From Periplaneta americana (Eukaryota > Arthropoda > Insecta > Blattodea > Blattidae): 64,000 nt of DNA. The translations under genes and the position numbers were made by a program. The notes under the pieces were generated by a model, which saw only the letters and a list, made by a program, of their open reading frames with translations, did no database searches and was not told the DNA's origin. The stretch covers positions 139,103,204 to 139,167,203 of the forward strand of contig NC_091126.1 of NCBI RefSeq assembly GCF_040183065.1, given 5' to 3'. Below, piece by piece: positions 33,992-45,721 of the stretch (the stretch's first letter is position 1; every line of letters starts with the position of its first letter).

Positions 33992-34394
33992 CAGCTGTAA
34001 GCCGCACAAACTTACATAATTAATACGAGTAAGTCCGCTAGTTAATCAATTACTTATAATCTTTTTCACTATATGCCCAGACTGGCATGATTTTTGCAAC
34101 TATAGTAGTTAAACAAGAACTTATATGAATTAAAGTATGAAAATAAAAAAAGTAACGATCATTCAAAGAATATACCATAAATTAGTTTATACAGTATCAA
34201 GGCCTAAAGCAGTAGGGTGTTATTTTAGAATCTAGGTTCAGTATTTTTTTATTTTCATGGCAGTGATTCATAAAATCCAAGATAACATGGCTTGAGATAT
34301 TCATTCATAGCTATTAGATCCTTTTTTTCCAGCTGAAATAGGGAGCCATTCTAAGTACAATGAAGGGAAATTTACAGTAGGTTTGGGGAAACTA

Positions 34395-35722
34395 TGAGGC
34401 GCATCCAGAAAGTAAGTATCCCTATTTTTTTAAAGAACACACACTTTCAGGAAAACATTTATTGGCAACAGGTACAGCAATGTTTCAGCTATTTTCAACA
34501 TAGCCACCATCAGAATTGAGACGCTTGTCGTATCGTGGGATCAAATTTTGTATCCCTCTGTCGTAGAACTCTGATGCCTGTGAATGGAACCAGCGTGTGA
34601 CAGACGTCTTCAGCTCTTCGTCGTTGCCAAACGCTCATCGGAGGACAGGAATTTCTTGAGGTGCAAGAAAACGTGAAAATCGCTGGGAGCAAGATCAGGA
34701 CTGTAGGGTGGTGATCAAACAACTCCCAGCCAAATTCCATTAAAACAGCTGCTGTGCGCCGAGCCGTATGTGGACGAGCATTGTCAAGGAGGAGCACAAC
34801 AGCTGCAGTAAGCATTCCACGCCTCTTGTTTTGAATGGCACGTCGCAATTTTCGCAGTGTTTCACAGTAACGGTCAGCGTTCACTGTTTCACTTCTTGGA
34901 AGGAAGTCAATGAGCAGAATGCCCTTCCTGTCTCAGAACACCGTGCACATCACTTTCCGTACCGACAGCGTTTGTTTGAATTTCGTCCTGACCGGAGATC
35001 CACTATGCCGTCAATGCATTGACTGCTGCTAGGTTTCCGGGGTGAAGTGCGAAATCCAAGTCTCATCGCCCGTGACGATCCTGTCGAGGAACTTGTTGCC
35101 GTCATCGTGATACCGTTGCAGAAATGTCAGTGCTGCTCCTAAACGTTGCATTTTGTGTTCGGGTGTCAGGTTTTTCGGCACCCACCTGGCACACACTTTT
35201 TTGAACAGCTGGTGCTTAGTGACAATCTCATGCAACAAGGATCGCGATATCTGCGGAAAATGGCTGCTCAGCTCCGTAATCGTGAAGCGACGGTTCTCCA
35301 TGATGCACTGCTGCACCAGCTCAACACGATCATCATTGATGAGGGACGGTCGCCCACTGCGCTCTTCATCATGGACACTTTGACGACCTTCGGAAAACTG
35401 CCTACACCAGCGACGCACCATCTGCTTACTCATGATGTTCGGCCCGTAGATCTCACAGAGCTTCCGATGAATTTCAATTGGCGCAATGCTTTGTGCATTA
35501 AATAACTTTATCACCGACCGAAGCTCGCAGGCGCCGGCGGGAGAAGGAATAATAGCTTCCATTTCGGACCACTGCTGCCATGCTACTGGCACCAGGCGGG
35601 ACCTGTCCGGCTGGCATATGATTGAACGTCATAGATCTATTACGCATGCGCAATTTACACGGCTAATTACGTTTACTTTCAAGGGGAAAAATTCGGGAAA
35701 CTTACTTTCTGGATGCGCCTCG
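34395..35722 (-). mobile_element. Mariner element, 1328 bp, third family
   Basis: Inverted ends tgaggcgcatccagaaagta (34395) and cgaggcgcatccagaaagta in reverse (ending 35722), each flanked by TA (34393-34394, 35723-35724). The minus strand carries a transposase with few lesions. Confidence 0.94.
34510..35592 (-). pseudogene. Mariner transposase, lightly damaged
   Basis: The first 187 codons are open on the minus strand from 35592; the start may be the internal Met of MEAIIPSPAG. A Mos1-like N-terminal helix-turn-helix region (IHRKLCEIYGPNIMSKQMVR and RWCRQFSEGR) leads to the linker RSGRPSLINDDRVELV and the first catalytic block LDRIVTGDETWISHFTPET. A stop follows at 35029. The later part gives RTKFKQTLSVRKVMCTVF, LLIDFLPR, LLLDNARPHTARRT (His-Asp changed to Leu-Asp), and after a frameshift SPPYSPDLAPSDFHVFLHLK. 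The D34D spacing holds across the frameshift. Confidence 0.92.
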
Positions 35723-35724
35723 TA

Positions 35725-36480
35725 ATATGTGCCTGGTTACCCCGTTTCTTCTTCAAGAGGGAGTAACGATGCCATGACTGTAGCACATTGTGACTAGCCC
35801 TCACAGAAATTGCCTCTGGGTCATCTGAACTAAGCTTTAGCCACATTACTTGAGTTATTTTCAGTTCAGCATCCCGTTGCATGTCTGATTCTATCTGACT
35901 TAAGTCTACTGTAAAAAGTCTGCCTGATGCATCTCTTTAACAGTGAAATGTCTTACTATACATGCCTCACCCATTACTTATTTCCATTCGTCTGGTACCT
36001 TTTTTCCTTGTATACAATCGTATCTATACAGACAAGATATTATGTAGCTTTTAAGAAACATAATTAATTAATTTCACCAAATAGAACCAAACAAAGAAAA
36101 AACATACTATAATACTAGCACGTGATTGATATACAACGTTCTTCCACTTACCACAATTGGATGTGATTTCTCTTCGATCTGTATTCCTTTTTTCGTTGTA
36201 TATGTTTTGCCACTATTATTAGGGCTTTTCTTAAATTACAATTCCATTTTTCGGCGTTCACTTTACGTTTCTTCCCTTTATTACTCGCTTTTAGTGCACT
36301 TGGAGAAAGATAAATGTTATTCACTTCCGCCATATTGTAATGATATACAACGTTGTTCCAGGGAAGCCGATTTTTTAAATTCTACAAACCTAACAACAGA
36401 CGGCATAGCAACATACTGCTTGCATCAGTGAATTCTAGTCTTGTTGTACAACATTTCTACATGGATAACTCAATTTCGCC
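35725..36480. other. Interior of the 33239-36517 element, no gene
   Basis: Contains two more copies of the gatatacaacgtt motif (36130, 36346). No protein recognised. Confidence 0.4.
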
Positions 36481-36516
36481 AAAAAGTGATATACAACATT
36501 GTTCCAGGGGACCCTT

Positions 36517-36517
<1 letters not shown>

Positions 36518-36556
<39 letters not shown>
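36518..36556. repeat. (TA)n microsatellite
   Basis: About 19 TA units separating the composite element from the 3-prime end of LINE-D. Confidence 0.95.
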
Positions 36557-36558
<2 letters not shown>

Positions 36559-36987
36559 AATAGTGTTCTGCCCAAGGACAGGTCTTTCACTGCAAATCCA
36601 GCTTTCCTTAGTCTTTCCTATTTCCTGACATCTTCTTTGTCTCCTCTTATGATCCATATATCTTAATGTCGTCTATCACCTGATATCTTCTTCTGCCATG
36701 AACTCTTCTCCCGTTCACCATTCCTTCCAGTGTATCCTTCAATAGGCAGTTTCTACTCAACCAGTGACCCAGTCAATTCCTTTTCCCCTTTCCGATCAGT
36801 TTCAGCATCATTCTTTTTTCATCCACTCTTTCCAAAACTGCTTCGTTTCTTACTCTGTCCATTTCACACGCTCCATCCATATCCATATTTCAAATGATTC
36901 TATTCGCTTCTCTTCACTTCGTCATAATGTCCATGTTTTCCCCATACAGTGCCACACTCCACACAAAGCACTTCCCTAGTCTCTTCC

Positions 36988-38399
36988 TTAGTTCTTTCTC
37001 CATAGATACGCAGAAGATGCTTCTTTTTCTATTAATGCTCCCTTGGCCATTGCTATTATCCTTTTGACTTCTTGGCAGCAGTTCATGTTATTGCCTATAG
37101 TACACCCCAAGTATTTGAAGCTGTCCACTTGCTCTAGTACCTCATTTAGAATTCGCAAGTTTACCTTCTTTACTTTTCTTTCTATGACCGTGGTCTTCGT
37201 TTTATTGGCATTTATCTTCATTCAATACTGCTCACAGTTGTCATGAAGCTCCAATAGAATGCCCTTAGTACTATCTCTTCTTCCGCTAACAACTCCATAT
37301 CATCAGAAAATCTGATATACTTTATTCTTCTTTATCCTACTATCACGCCTCACATGTTCTCAAAACAGTTATTCACTAAATACTCCATGTAGATGTTGAA
37401 CAGGGTAGGTGATAAAGGGCATCCTTGTCGTACTCCTCTCCCAATTTCACTTCCTTCTGACATTTCTTTTCCTATCCTGACTTTGACTCGTTTCATATAA
37501 AGGTTACTGGACAGTCTCCTCTCTTTCCAATCCACACCAATTTTCTTTAAGATCCCCATCAGTTTACTACAGTTCACTCTGTCAAAAGCATTTTCTACAT
37601 CAACAAATACTGTATACACTTCTTAATTTTTTTCTGGGTATTTTCCGCCGATTGTTCGTAGCGTTACAATTGCATCTCTCGTGCCTTATCCCTTCCTAAA
37701 GCCAAATTGCTCTACTAAGAATTGTCCTTCCAACTTAGAATATAATTCTCGATTCAGTATTCGCAAAGAATCTTCGCAGAGTGTGATATCAGGCTGATAA
37801 TCCTGAACTCGTTACATTCCTTGGTATTTATTTTTCTTCGCTATTTGAAGCAAGACTGTCGCCGTGAAATCTTCAGGCCAGTCGCCTTGCTCACATATTT
37901 CATTACATAATGACAGAATTTCCTTCTTGTCTTCACCCAAGCATTCCAATAATTCAATGGGGATTCCATCAACTCCTGTTGCTTTCCCATTGTTCATTTG
38001 CTTAAACGCTAGTTCAACTTCTTCGCTTAAAATAGAAAATCCTTTTTCATCTTCTATAGCCAAGTCATCTTGACTATTCCCTGTCTCTTCTACACACAGT
38101 ATTTCGTTCATCTGTTCAATATTTCTGCTGTATCTGTAATATTTTCATTTCCGATTTCGTCTTGTACAACCACATGGATTTCTTTTTCTTATTTGTGAAG
38201 TCTAAACTTTAACTTCGTGGTACATTAAACCATATTTTCTCTCTAGATCCTCCATTCCTTCACATTTATAATTCATCCAGGCTTCCTTCGTCTTATCAGT
38301 TTCTCTTCTTAGTTCGTTGTTAAGGTTCCTATAGTTTCGTCTACCATCTTCTGTGTTGATATTTTTCCATTTTCTCCTTTTCTCCATCTTCTTTAACAT
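36988..38399 (-). pseudogene. LINE-D reverse transcriptase region
   Basis: In minus-strand order: ERKYGLMYHEVK linker (38202-38399), EEVELAFKQMNNGKATGVDG and IPIELLECLGEDKKE (RT block 1, 37812-38111), YTVFVDVENAFDRVNCSKLM (block with the first catalytic Asp) and GRGVRQGCPLSPTLFNIYME (37350-37619). Then the region that should carry the YADD box is damaged near 37280-37320, followed by MKINANKTKTTVI and VDSFKYLGCTI (36988-37221). The motif order and spacing are those of a complete RT domain. Frameshifts near 37621 and 37800 separate the parts. Confidence 0.9.
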
Positions 38400-38786
38400 T
38401 TAACTTGTGAACTAAGGTTTTTTAATTCTCCAACCTTCTTTATACCCTGTTGTTTCTTCTGCTGTTGTTTGAATTTAGCTTTTTAGATGAGTCCAGTATT
38501 CTTATTCTATTCTCAGGTGTGGATTCTAATATAGCGGCTTTCTCTTCTTTCTTCTTCATTCTTAAGTTTTTCCATGTTCAAATTCTTCTTCACTTGCCTT
38601 CCGCCTATCTTTTTCAGATGAATATCTACTTCGCCTATCAGAAGGACATGATCTGAGTTAATATCTCCTCATGATGAAGTCTTCGCAAGTTTTAAGCAAT
38701 TTCGGAATCTTTCTTGTACCAGTCTGTAATCTATCTGGTATCTGGTTTCGTCCCGTGGGCATGTCCATGTGTATCGTATTCGTTTA

Positions 38787-39043
38787 CTTTTTTCTTTATT
38801 AGGTTATTTTACGGCGCTTTATCAACAGCTTAGGTTATTTAGCGTCTGAATGAGATGAAAATGATAATGCCGGTGAAATGAGTCCGGGGTCCAACACCGA
38901 AAGTTACCCAGCATTTGCTCATATTGGGTTGAGGGAAAACCCCGGAAAAAACCTCAACCAGGTAACTTGCCCCGACCGGGAATCGAACCCGGGCCACTGG
39001 TTTCGCGGCTAGACGCGCTAACCGTTACTCCACAGGTGTGGAC
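38787..39043 (-). mobile_element. SINE-A copy inside LINE-D
   Basis: Same family and orientation as 13390-13641. Flanked by cgtattcgttta at 38775-38786 and 39044-39055, a perfect 12-bp duplication. One B-box-adjacent base is missing (gccactgg for gccacctgg). Confidence 0.95.
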
Positions 39044-39099
39044 CGTATTCGTTTATGTTGTTGGAATAATGTATTTCCAACAATCATTGCATTTCTTTT

Positions 39100-39790
39100 A
39101 CAGAAATTTATCAGAGATTCTCCTCTGTCATTTATTCTTCCCAAATCATATTTTCCAACTGTTCTTCTCCCTTGACCTACAACTGCGTTCCAGTCGCCAA
39201 TTAAGATTACGCATGCTCTTTTCTACTCCTTCTCAACTATCTCCTCTATCTTGTCATAGCTTTCTTCCACTTCCTCCTCTAATAATCCACTATGTGACAT
39301 ATAAACACGCACTAGCACTAAGTCCACTTTCTTACCTTGTAGCCTCATTTTCACCCGGTCATCTACATAACGCGCTGATAACACTTTATCTTTCCCACTA
39401 ATACACCGACACCATGACTTCCTTTGCACTCACCATTTGAATAAAACAACCTAAATTCACCACTATTTTTCCACCTCACTTCGGATATTCCCATCACATC
39501 AAAAGTTTCTTCTCATTTCTTCCTTCAAGTTTTCCACCTTACTTCTTGCAGAAGATTCCTTACATTCTACGTTCCAATCCTCAATCTTCTTTTCTTCTCT
39601 CTGTTGGGTGGCTTCATAATGTGCCCTTCTCCAGCATTCCCCTCCCGGACATCCAAATGGAGGGATATTTTACATCCGGAATCTTTTACAGTAAAAAGAC
39701 TCATCATGTCATATTTGCAGTTTTCTTGGGAAAGGTAAATGCGATAACTTCCCGTTGCTTTCCGCACACCACAGTCTCTTTTGCATCTTA
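39100..39790 (-). pseudogene. LINE-D endonuclease region
   Basis: Several frames give the apurinic-type endonuclease of the LINE. LKEEMRR is followed by a stop-broken segment corresponding to D-L-GISE-RW; KVDLVLVRVYMSHSGLLEEE covers the middle, and VILIGDWNAVVG (complement of about 39180-39215) is the conserved GDfNA block. The SINE-A at 38787-39043 is inserted between this region and the RT. Confidence 0.8.
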
Positions 39791-40019
39791 AAAGATCTCA
39801 GGGGGGACCCAGCGTGGAGGTGAGAAAAGTGGATTTGACTAATTAGGCCCTCCGAACTTCACCGAAATTCTCCTCAAGGGTTAAATATCAGTTCTATCAG
39901 GATCTCTGACCCGATTAAAGACCGGGAAATCCCAATTAGCCTTTGCTCCCCATATGATACTGACTACAGTCTGAATATCTTACCTTATAAACAAAGGTTT
40001 ACAAATGTCGTAATATGTT

Positions 40020-40256
40020 TTTTTATTTTAAATTATGGTTTACTTAACGACGCTCGCAACTGCAGAGGTTATATCAGCGTCGCCGATGTGCAGGAATTTT
40101 GTTCCGCAGGAGTTCTTTTACATGCCAGTAAATCTACTGACATCAGCCCGTCGTATTTAAACACACTTAAATGTCATCGAACTGGGCCGGGATCGAACCC
40201 GCAACCTCGAGCATAGAAGGCCAGCGCTATACCAAGTGCGCTACCGAGATCGACTT
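40020..40256 (-). mobile_element. SINE-C copy with target duplication
   Basis: On the minus strand the head gtcgatctcggtagcgcact (A box tagcgcacttgg) and B box gggttcgatcccggccca is followed by a body with ctgatgtcagtagatttact, gaactcctgcggaac and ggcgacgctgatataacc, ending gtcgttaagtaaacca. It is flanked by gtaatatgtt (40010-40019 and 40257-40266). This is a third tRNA-derived family, unrelated in body to SINE-A and SINE-B. Confidence 0.9.
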
Positions 40257-40267
40257 GTAATATGTTG

Positions 40268-40830
40268 AATAGATTAATATTCTCATAGCACTTTTTGTAA
40301 CTATAAATTCTTATAAATTCCAGTGCCATTGCCCAAATTTTTATACCATAAGTTCTAATAGAATTATAAAAAGAACACTTTTAAGATAATGCTTATATAT
40401 CTGAGGTCTTAAATGTCTCAACAAATGAATGAATCTCGGCAATCTACAACACACAGCGTCTATATAAAGTTTCCATGTCAGTTTAGAGTCAATATCAATG
40501 CCTAATAATGTTACATGTGATATTGGCATAATGTCAATAGCCTATTTTTTTAGGTTTAAACGGTATTCTTTGAATTTTATCAGGATTAAGATAAAAACCG
40601 TTTGCAGAATACCACCGAATTTCTTCACAGAAAGAATAAGACATAGTCCTGCTTATAATATTCAGATTATTGTTTGTTAAATATACAGTGATATCGTCAG
40701 TAAGAGGTATTGACTGACAACCAACATTACATGGAATGTCATTATTCATTATAAAAGAACAATGTAGGTTTTAACACACATAACTGAGAAATACCATTAA
40801 GGGATAAATTAGAATAATCACCTTTAATTC
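40268..40830 (-). pseudogene. Non-LTR RT fragment, CR1/Jockey-like (LINE-E)
   Basis: The minus strand reads MNNDIPCNVGCQSIPLTDDI, TVYLTNNNLNIISRTM (catalytic DD box), WYSANGFYLNPDKIQRIPFK, then in another frame VTLLGIDIDSKLTWKLYIDA, LPRFIHLLRHLRPQIYKHY, and NYGIKIWAMALEFIRIYSYK. That is the order of the last RT blocks and thumb of CR1/Jockey-like elements (N-KT--I-F, LG--ID--L-W--HI, YGI--W). Both ends are truncated, and SINE-C sits just beyond its 3-prime side. Confidence 0.85.
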
Positions 40831-40859
40831 AGGCAGAATTCCGCGCGGCACATCTAATT

Positions 40860-41215
40860 CTATACGTAAATCATTCTCGTAGCGAAGGGAGATGGCGTCA
40901 ATATTGCCATGGTCACATAAGTTACATGCTCCGTGACCCAGCTACAGAGCTCCGTCGATTTACTAAAGGAAGCAGAAAACAGTACAACGTGGTCTGTTGT
41001 GACGAGAATCCAAGTCCCCGCATACCGATAAGGCATCGTGTCACAAACACTTTCAAGTCTGAGTATTTCTGACAATGTTAATGCAATTTAACGCCTTGAA
41101 AACTGCACAAAGTTGAGGATATTGCTGGAGAGAGTAAGGTAATATTTAGTTATTTTGTTTCTTCTTTGTTTATTTAATCCTTTACTTATTTATTTATTTC
41201 TTTATTCATTCTTTA
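40860..41215. other. No gene seen
   Basis: Nothing recognised. Confidence 0.4.
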
Positions 41216-41285
41216 ATTAATTAATTCATTCATTCATTCATTCATTCATTCATTCATTCATTCATTCATTCATTCACTCATTCAG
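41216..41285. repeat. (ATTC)n microsatellite
   Basis: About 14 ATTC units, with looser ATTC/TTTA-rich sequence on to 41420. Confidence 0.95.
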
Positions 41286-41699
41286 TCGTTCATGCATTTA
41301 CTTCTTCATTCATTTCTTCTTTTCTTCCTTCATAACTTCACTCACTCATTCCTTCCTTCCTTTCTCTTCATTTATTTATTTCTTTATTCGTTTATTCATA
41401 TATTCATTCATTTATTATTGTACTTTCTTCATGTATATGTAATAAAATTAGTTATATATATATATATGAAATAAAATTAATTTGTATTAACGTTGTATCC
41501 GATTCATTTTTTACAATGAATTAACAACTCTTAATTACCCATTCTCTTACGATTATTTTACTCTCCATAATATTCCTCGACTTTCATGTTATACCTCAGT
41601 GGCATTCAATATTTTTTGCTAGCGCACCCCCGAAATATTTTTGTACCCTCACACTGCTTTGGAATATATAAGAATTAACAAAAGACTAAGATTGATGAA

Positions 41700-41724
41700 A
41701 TAAAAATCAATTATATTATTATTA

Positions 41725-41761
<37 letters not shown>

Positions 41762-41762
41762 G
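41700..41762. repeat. (ATT)n microsatellite
   Basis: About 16 ATT units with one GTT. Confidence 0.9.
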
Positions 41763-41984
41763 CATTAGTTATTGATGCATTAATAATAGTAATGATTTAC
41801 GTAAAATGGTATTCAAGAAAGGATAAGCAAAAGTTGACATTGCAAAAGAAACTATAATAAAATGTAGTAATTATCAACGGGTATAATACAATAAATATGT
41901 CAGCATTTTTGCATACGTAATCAGTGGGATGCGTACTCTTTGTGAAAACCCTGCATACTCCTGGGGTATGTGTACCCATAAGAT

Positions 41985-43279
41985 CAGTGGCGGCTCCTGC
42001 ATATTTCTTAAGAGGAGGAAAGAAGTTAACATCGCAAAATGACACATTCTTGAGAGAAACATGCTACAAATTAGCCAACAGGCATACATGTAAGACCAGA
42101 TAGTGTTGGGGTTGGCCTTCTCTTTTGTATAGAAATAATCTGTTCTTGTAAATTGAGTTTCCTAAATTGTCCAAAATATGTTTTGACTTCCATTCATTGT
42201 TGGATAATTGCAAAATTAACAATTACAAGGAAATTCACAAACTCGTAGCATTTTTCGCGCACACTACAGCATCACACGTGTTGGAAGAGACTAACTACTA
42301 ACACATAACCAGAACCGTTTTACGGAAGTGGGAATGGGAAACAATCTGTTAGGAAAGCGAGAACACTGCACCCACTCACGTGGTCTGTGTTGCCACATGT
42401 GCATTTTACAAGTTCTGTATCACATGCTTTTGAAGAATGTCAGTTCTTGTAAAGTCATATTACTATTATTGTTCAAAGCTTCCGGTGGCCGATTAATTTT
42501 TATGTTAAAATAATGTAGTTTGGAGCACTTTCAATTTCAAATATATTTGTACAAAACTGACAACTTGGCTGTTGTCCTGTCTAGTAGACAATGAATGGAA
42601 GTGAATTTCAGGGGCTAAAAAGATCTGCCATAATAACGTAGAACTACTTCCTCTTTGTTTCATACAAATCTAACTTCAACTTTCAGATATCCTCGAAAGT
42701 TTCAAACCATGAGTAGTAGCTTATATAAAGTGCAATGAATAATATATTTTGTTTCATAATTTAAAAAAAAAGTTTATATGGTGTCTTTCATAGCTTTGCG
42801 TTAAAATTGTTTTTATTATGCCTCCTCCTAGATGTGTTATAGTCTGGTTGAATGCAGCATCGTTAGATGGCAGCGGTAGCGATCTTGCTGCACGACCAGT
42901 CGGTTTCTATATCTCCCGCCCATGCGCTGATTCAGGGGAGGATCTCCTCCCTCTCCGTTCATTTTCTTGCTTTAAAAGTCTGCTTCTGTCTCTCGCCGCT
43001 AGTGCGCTGTTGTCTATGTGTGTTAACTGCAGTACAGGAGGAAAGGATTGACTTTCCTCCACACAAACAATCTCGCATCTTTCTCACAGTTTTCTAGCAG
43101 CACATGAGTGCGCGTCGTTTAAAACTCGATCAACTGAGGTTTTCTTATAGCTGTGAACTTAAAAATTATCGAATCTTCCTCGAATTTCAAGGCATATATT
43201 TCATTTGGTATTTACTTTCCAAAGAAGAAAAATGTGAGGAGGACGTTCCTCCCTTCCCTCCCCCGAGAAACCGCCACTG
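41985..43279. mobile_element. hAT-like non-autonomous element
   Basis: Left end cagtggcggctcctgc at 41985; right end, in reverse, cagtggcggtttctcggggg ending at 43279. Just inside both ends are g/c-biased gaggagg runs. The flanks share ataaga (41978-41983 and 43282-43287), a degraded 8-bp duplication. No transposase is readable in about 1.3 kb, so it depended on another element. Confidence 0.65.
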
Positions 43280-43720
43280 CGATAAGACGATGCTTGCCGA
43301 TTGCAGGGACTTGCACAGTGTGTTATATCTAGGTGAACATTGTCTTTCTACTAAATCGACAGAGCAATGTACAAGCATCATTAGCATTCGAATGTGGCTC
43401 ATAATCTTTTTGCAGTAAACATTTGAAATTGTCATATTTTTGTCCAAATTCTATTCGGGAAAGACGTTTTCTATGTCGAGAGTCACTTTAAAAATTGTCC
43501 GCATTGTGTAATAAAGATCATCCATAATGCAGATAACTCCAAATTTGAAGTAGAGTTTATGTGGCATTCGAACTACTTCAACGAGACTTCTTTTATGAGA
43601 ATAGAACAACTTTAGGTTTCTTACTCATTTCAATTCCAATGACAGTTTCGGTTTATAGGTTTTTTAATGTTGGAAGACTTGCAAATCTGTGAAGAGAAGA
43701 GTACGGTTTAAGGAGTGGTA
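43280..43720. other. No gene seen
   Basis: Nothing recognised. Confidence 0.4.
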
Positions 43721-44482
43721 CCATTTATTTATTTCTGTATTTATTATTTACTGATTTGTTTATATATTTATCTACTTATTTATTTATTTATTTATTTATT
43801 TACTTATTTATTTATTTACTTATTTATTTATTTATTTATTTTATTCTTTTTATTTAGATGGTAAGAGAGGATGAGCAAAAAGTGCGGATTAGCCTAGATA
43901 GATATCAGTAGGGATGAAGAGGTAGTAGTCTATAGACAGATGTAAAGTCATTAAGATTATTATGTATTACATAGTAAAAATTTATTATATAGTACAAGAA
44001 TAATATAAGGGCTAGTTAGTAACAGACTAGTAGTGTAATTTCATTGTATAATAAATAGGAACTGTAGGAATACATAGTAGTAAAGGAAATTGTTATGAAT
44101 AGGAAACAGAATAAGATACGATTAGAATATATAGGAGTAAGATAATAAGTGTAGAAATATAATAAGTAACAAGTGGAGTGAATGGACATGGAGGACACAG
44201 TGGATTAACAATGAAAGTGATGAATATGCGTCGGTCACTAAACATCTGGTAATATAAAATTTGCAAATAGTGTAAGAACGAGACTGCTGGCCCGAATACA
44301 GAAATGTGAAGGACCAGGAGGGCCAGAGAAATTAGTGTGAAAGTAAACCATTTCATATCATTCATTCTTTTATCCATTTATTATTTATATATTTATTTTT
44401 TATTTAATTACTTACGTCTTAATTTATTTTATATTTATTTACTTTTAATTCATTTAGTTACCTAAATCCTTACACCTATGTT

Positions 44483-44737
44483 TATTTTTTAGTAGGTTAT
44501 TTTACGACGCTTTATCAACATCTTATGTTATTTAGCGTCTGAATGAGATGAAGGTGATAATGCCGGTGAAATGAGTCCGGGGTCCAACACCGAAAGTTAC
44601 CCAACATTTGCTCATATTGGGTTGAGGGAAAACCCCGGAAAAAACCACAACCAGGTAACTTGCCCCGACCGGGAATCGAACCCGGGCCACTTGGTTTCGC
44701 GGCTAGACGTGCTAACCGTTACTCCACAGGTGTGGAC
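44483..44737 (-). mobile_element. SINE-A copy with target duplication
   Basis: Same family and orientation as 13390-13641. Flanked by acacctatgtt at 44472-44482 and 44738-44748. Very few differences from the other young copies. Confidence 0.95.
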
Positions 44738-45111
44738 ACACCTATGTTATATCTTGTTAATTTTATATATGGATTTATATGTATTTAATTGTGTGTCCGT
44801 GTCTGTTTCTGGCTATTTATTTATTTAATTAATTAATTATTTATTTATCTATTATATATTATAATTTTATCTGTTTAATTATTATTTACTTATATATGAT
44901 TTTATTATTATACACAGTGTGTTTAATAAATATATTATTATATATTTATTTATTTTTGTACTTATTAATTTACTACTTAAATATTAATTCATACTTATTT
45001 ACTATTTATTTATTTAGTCACATATTCATTTAGTTATCTATTGAATTATAATTAATTATTTATTAATTTTTATGTATTTAATTGACTGTCCGTGTGTTTA
45101 TTTATTTACCT

Positions 45112-45208
<97 letters not shown>

Positions 45209-45382
45209 TTTTCGTATTTATTAATTTATTATTTAAACATTTGTTTTCTATTTATTTACTTTTCATTTATTTAGTTACCTATTTATTTAGATATCTCTTG
45301 ATTAATATTTATTTAATTATTTATTCATTTATATGTATTTAATTCTCTATCCGTATATTTGTTTGTTTGTTTATTTATTTAC

Positions 45383-45417
<35 letters not shown>

Positions 45418-45436
45418 TTTTCGTATGTATTAATTG

Positions 45437-45531
<95 letters not shown>

Positions 45532-45552
45532 GTCTGTCTGTCTGTCTGTCTA
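45437..45552. repeat. (TCTA)n-(TCTG)n compound microsatellite
   Basis: About 23 TCTA units then 5 TCTG units, set inside TTTA-rich sequence. The same two-phase tetranucleotide is seen at 16734-16990. Confidence 0.95.
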
Positions 45553-45577
45553 TTTATTTGTATATTTATTTATTCAT

Positions 45578-45616
<39 letters not shown>

Positions 45617-45721
45617 TTTTATTTACTTATTCTGGTGGAGATAAGACCAGCAGATCTTCTCTTCCACACCATCAGAAATGTAATACAGCTACAAGAAAAA
45701 GTGAATCTCTCTTGAAAATAT

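Larger units (their letters stand above)
33652..34058 (+). mobile_element. Penelope-like element, 3-prime end with inverted terminal copies
   Basis: The plus strand at 33722-33922 reads LNTLEQYEIYKYTKTHPD followed by ILNTQINFSTHT, the conserved C-terminal tail seen after the GIY-YIG domain in Penelope-like proteins. It is framed by an inverted pair of about 90 bp: ggacttactcgtgttaatta on the left (from about 33672) and its reverse complement taattaatacgagtaagtcc on the right. Each arm carries ctga-ga..gaaa cores resembling hammerhead ribozymes, which Penelope elements are known to encode. Inverted, truncated copies at the head are typical of Penelope insertions. Confidence 0.8.
33239..36517. 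mobile_element. Composite element with inverted ends inside (TA)n tracts
   Basis: The left end reads gaagggttcccggaacaacg then atgtatgccactttt; the right end in reverse reads gaagggtcccctggaacaat then gttgtatatcactttt. Both ends abut (TA)n tracts (33221-33238 and 36518-36556). Related motifs gatatacaacgttgttcca and ttgtatatcac occur again inside near 36346, 36130, 33450 and 33477, so the ends are sub-repeated. The interior holds a Penelope fragment (33652-34058) and a mariner (34395-35722), both later insertions. No gene of its own was recognised. Confidence 0.6.
36557..39960 (-). mobile_element. Nearly full-length non-LTR retrotransposon (LINE-D)
   Basis: The minus strand runs from an untranslated-looking head (39960-39790) through an endonuclease region, a reverse transcriptase and a C-terminal tail. 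The tail reads LVWTDRVRNEAVLERVDEKR-like sequence, NWLGHWLSRNCLLKDTLEG, and ends just before ctgcagtgaaagacctgtcc (36595-36575). It is about 3.1 kb without the SINE-A at 38787-39043. The frame is broken repeatedly, so it is dead. The layout (endonuclease, RT, C-terminal finger-less tail, no poly(A)) fits RTE/Jockey-like insect LINEs. Confidence 0.85.
43721..45640. repeat. Long cryptically simple TTTA/TTTA-like region
   Basis: Dense TTTA, ATTT and TTAA tetranucleotide-like sequence at 43725-43850, 44350-44480 and 44800-45640, with a pure (TTTA)n core at 45140-45210. It is interrupted by ordinary AT-rich sequence (43850-44350) and by a SINE-A (44483-44737). Multiple Ile-Tyr-Leu open frames are artefacts. 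No gene. Confidence 0.85.
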
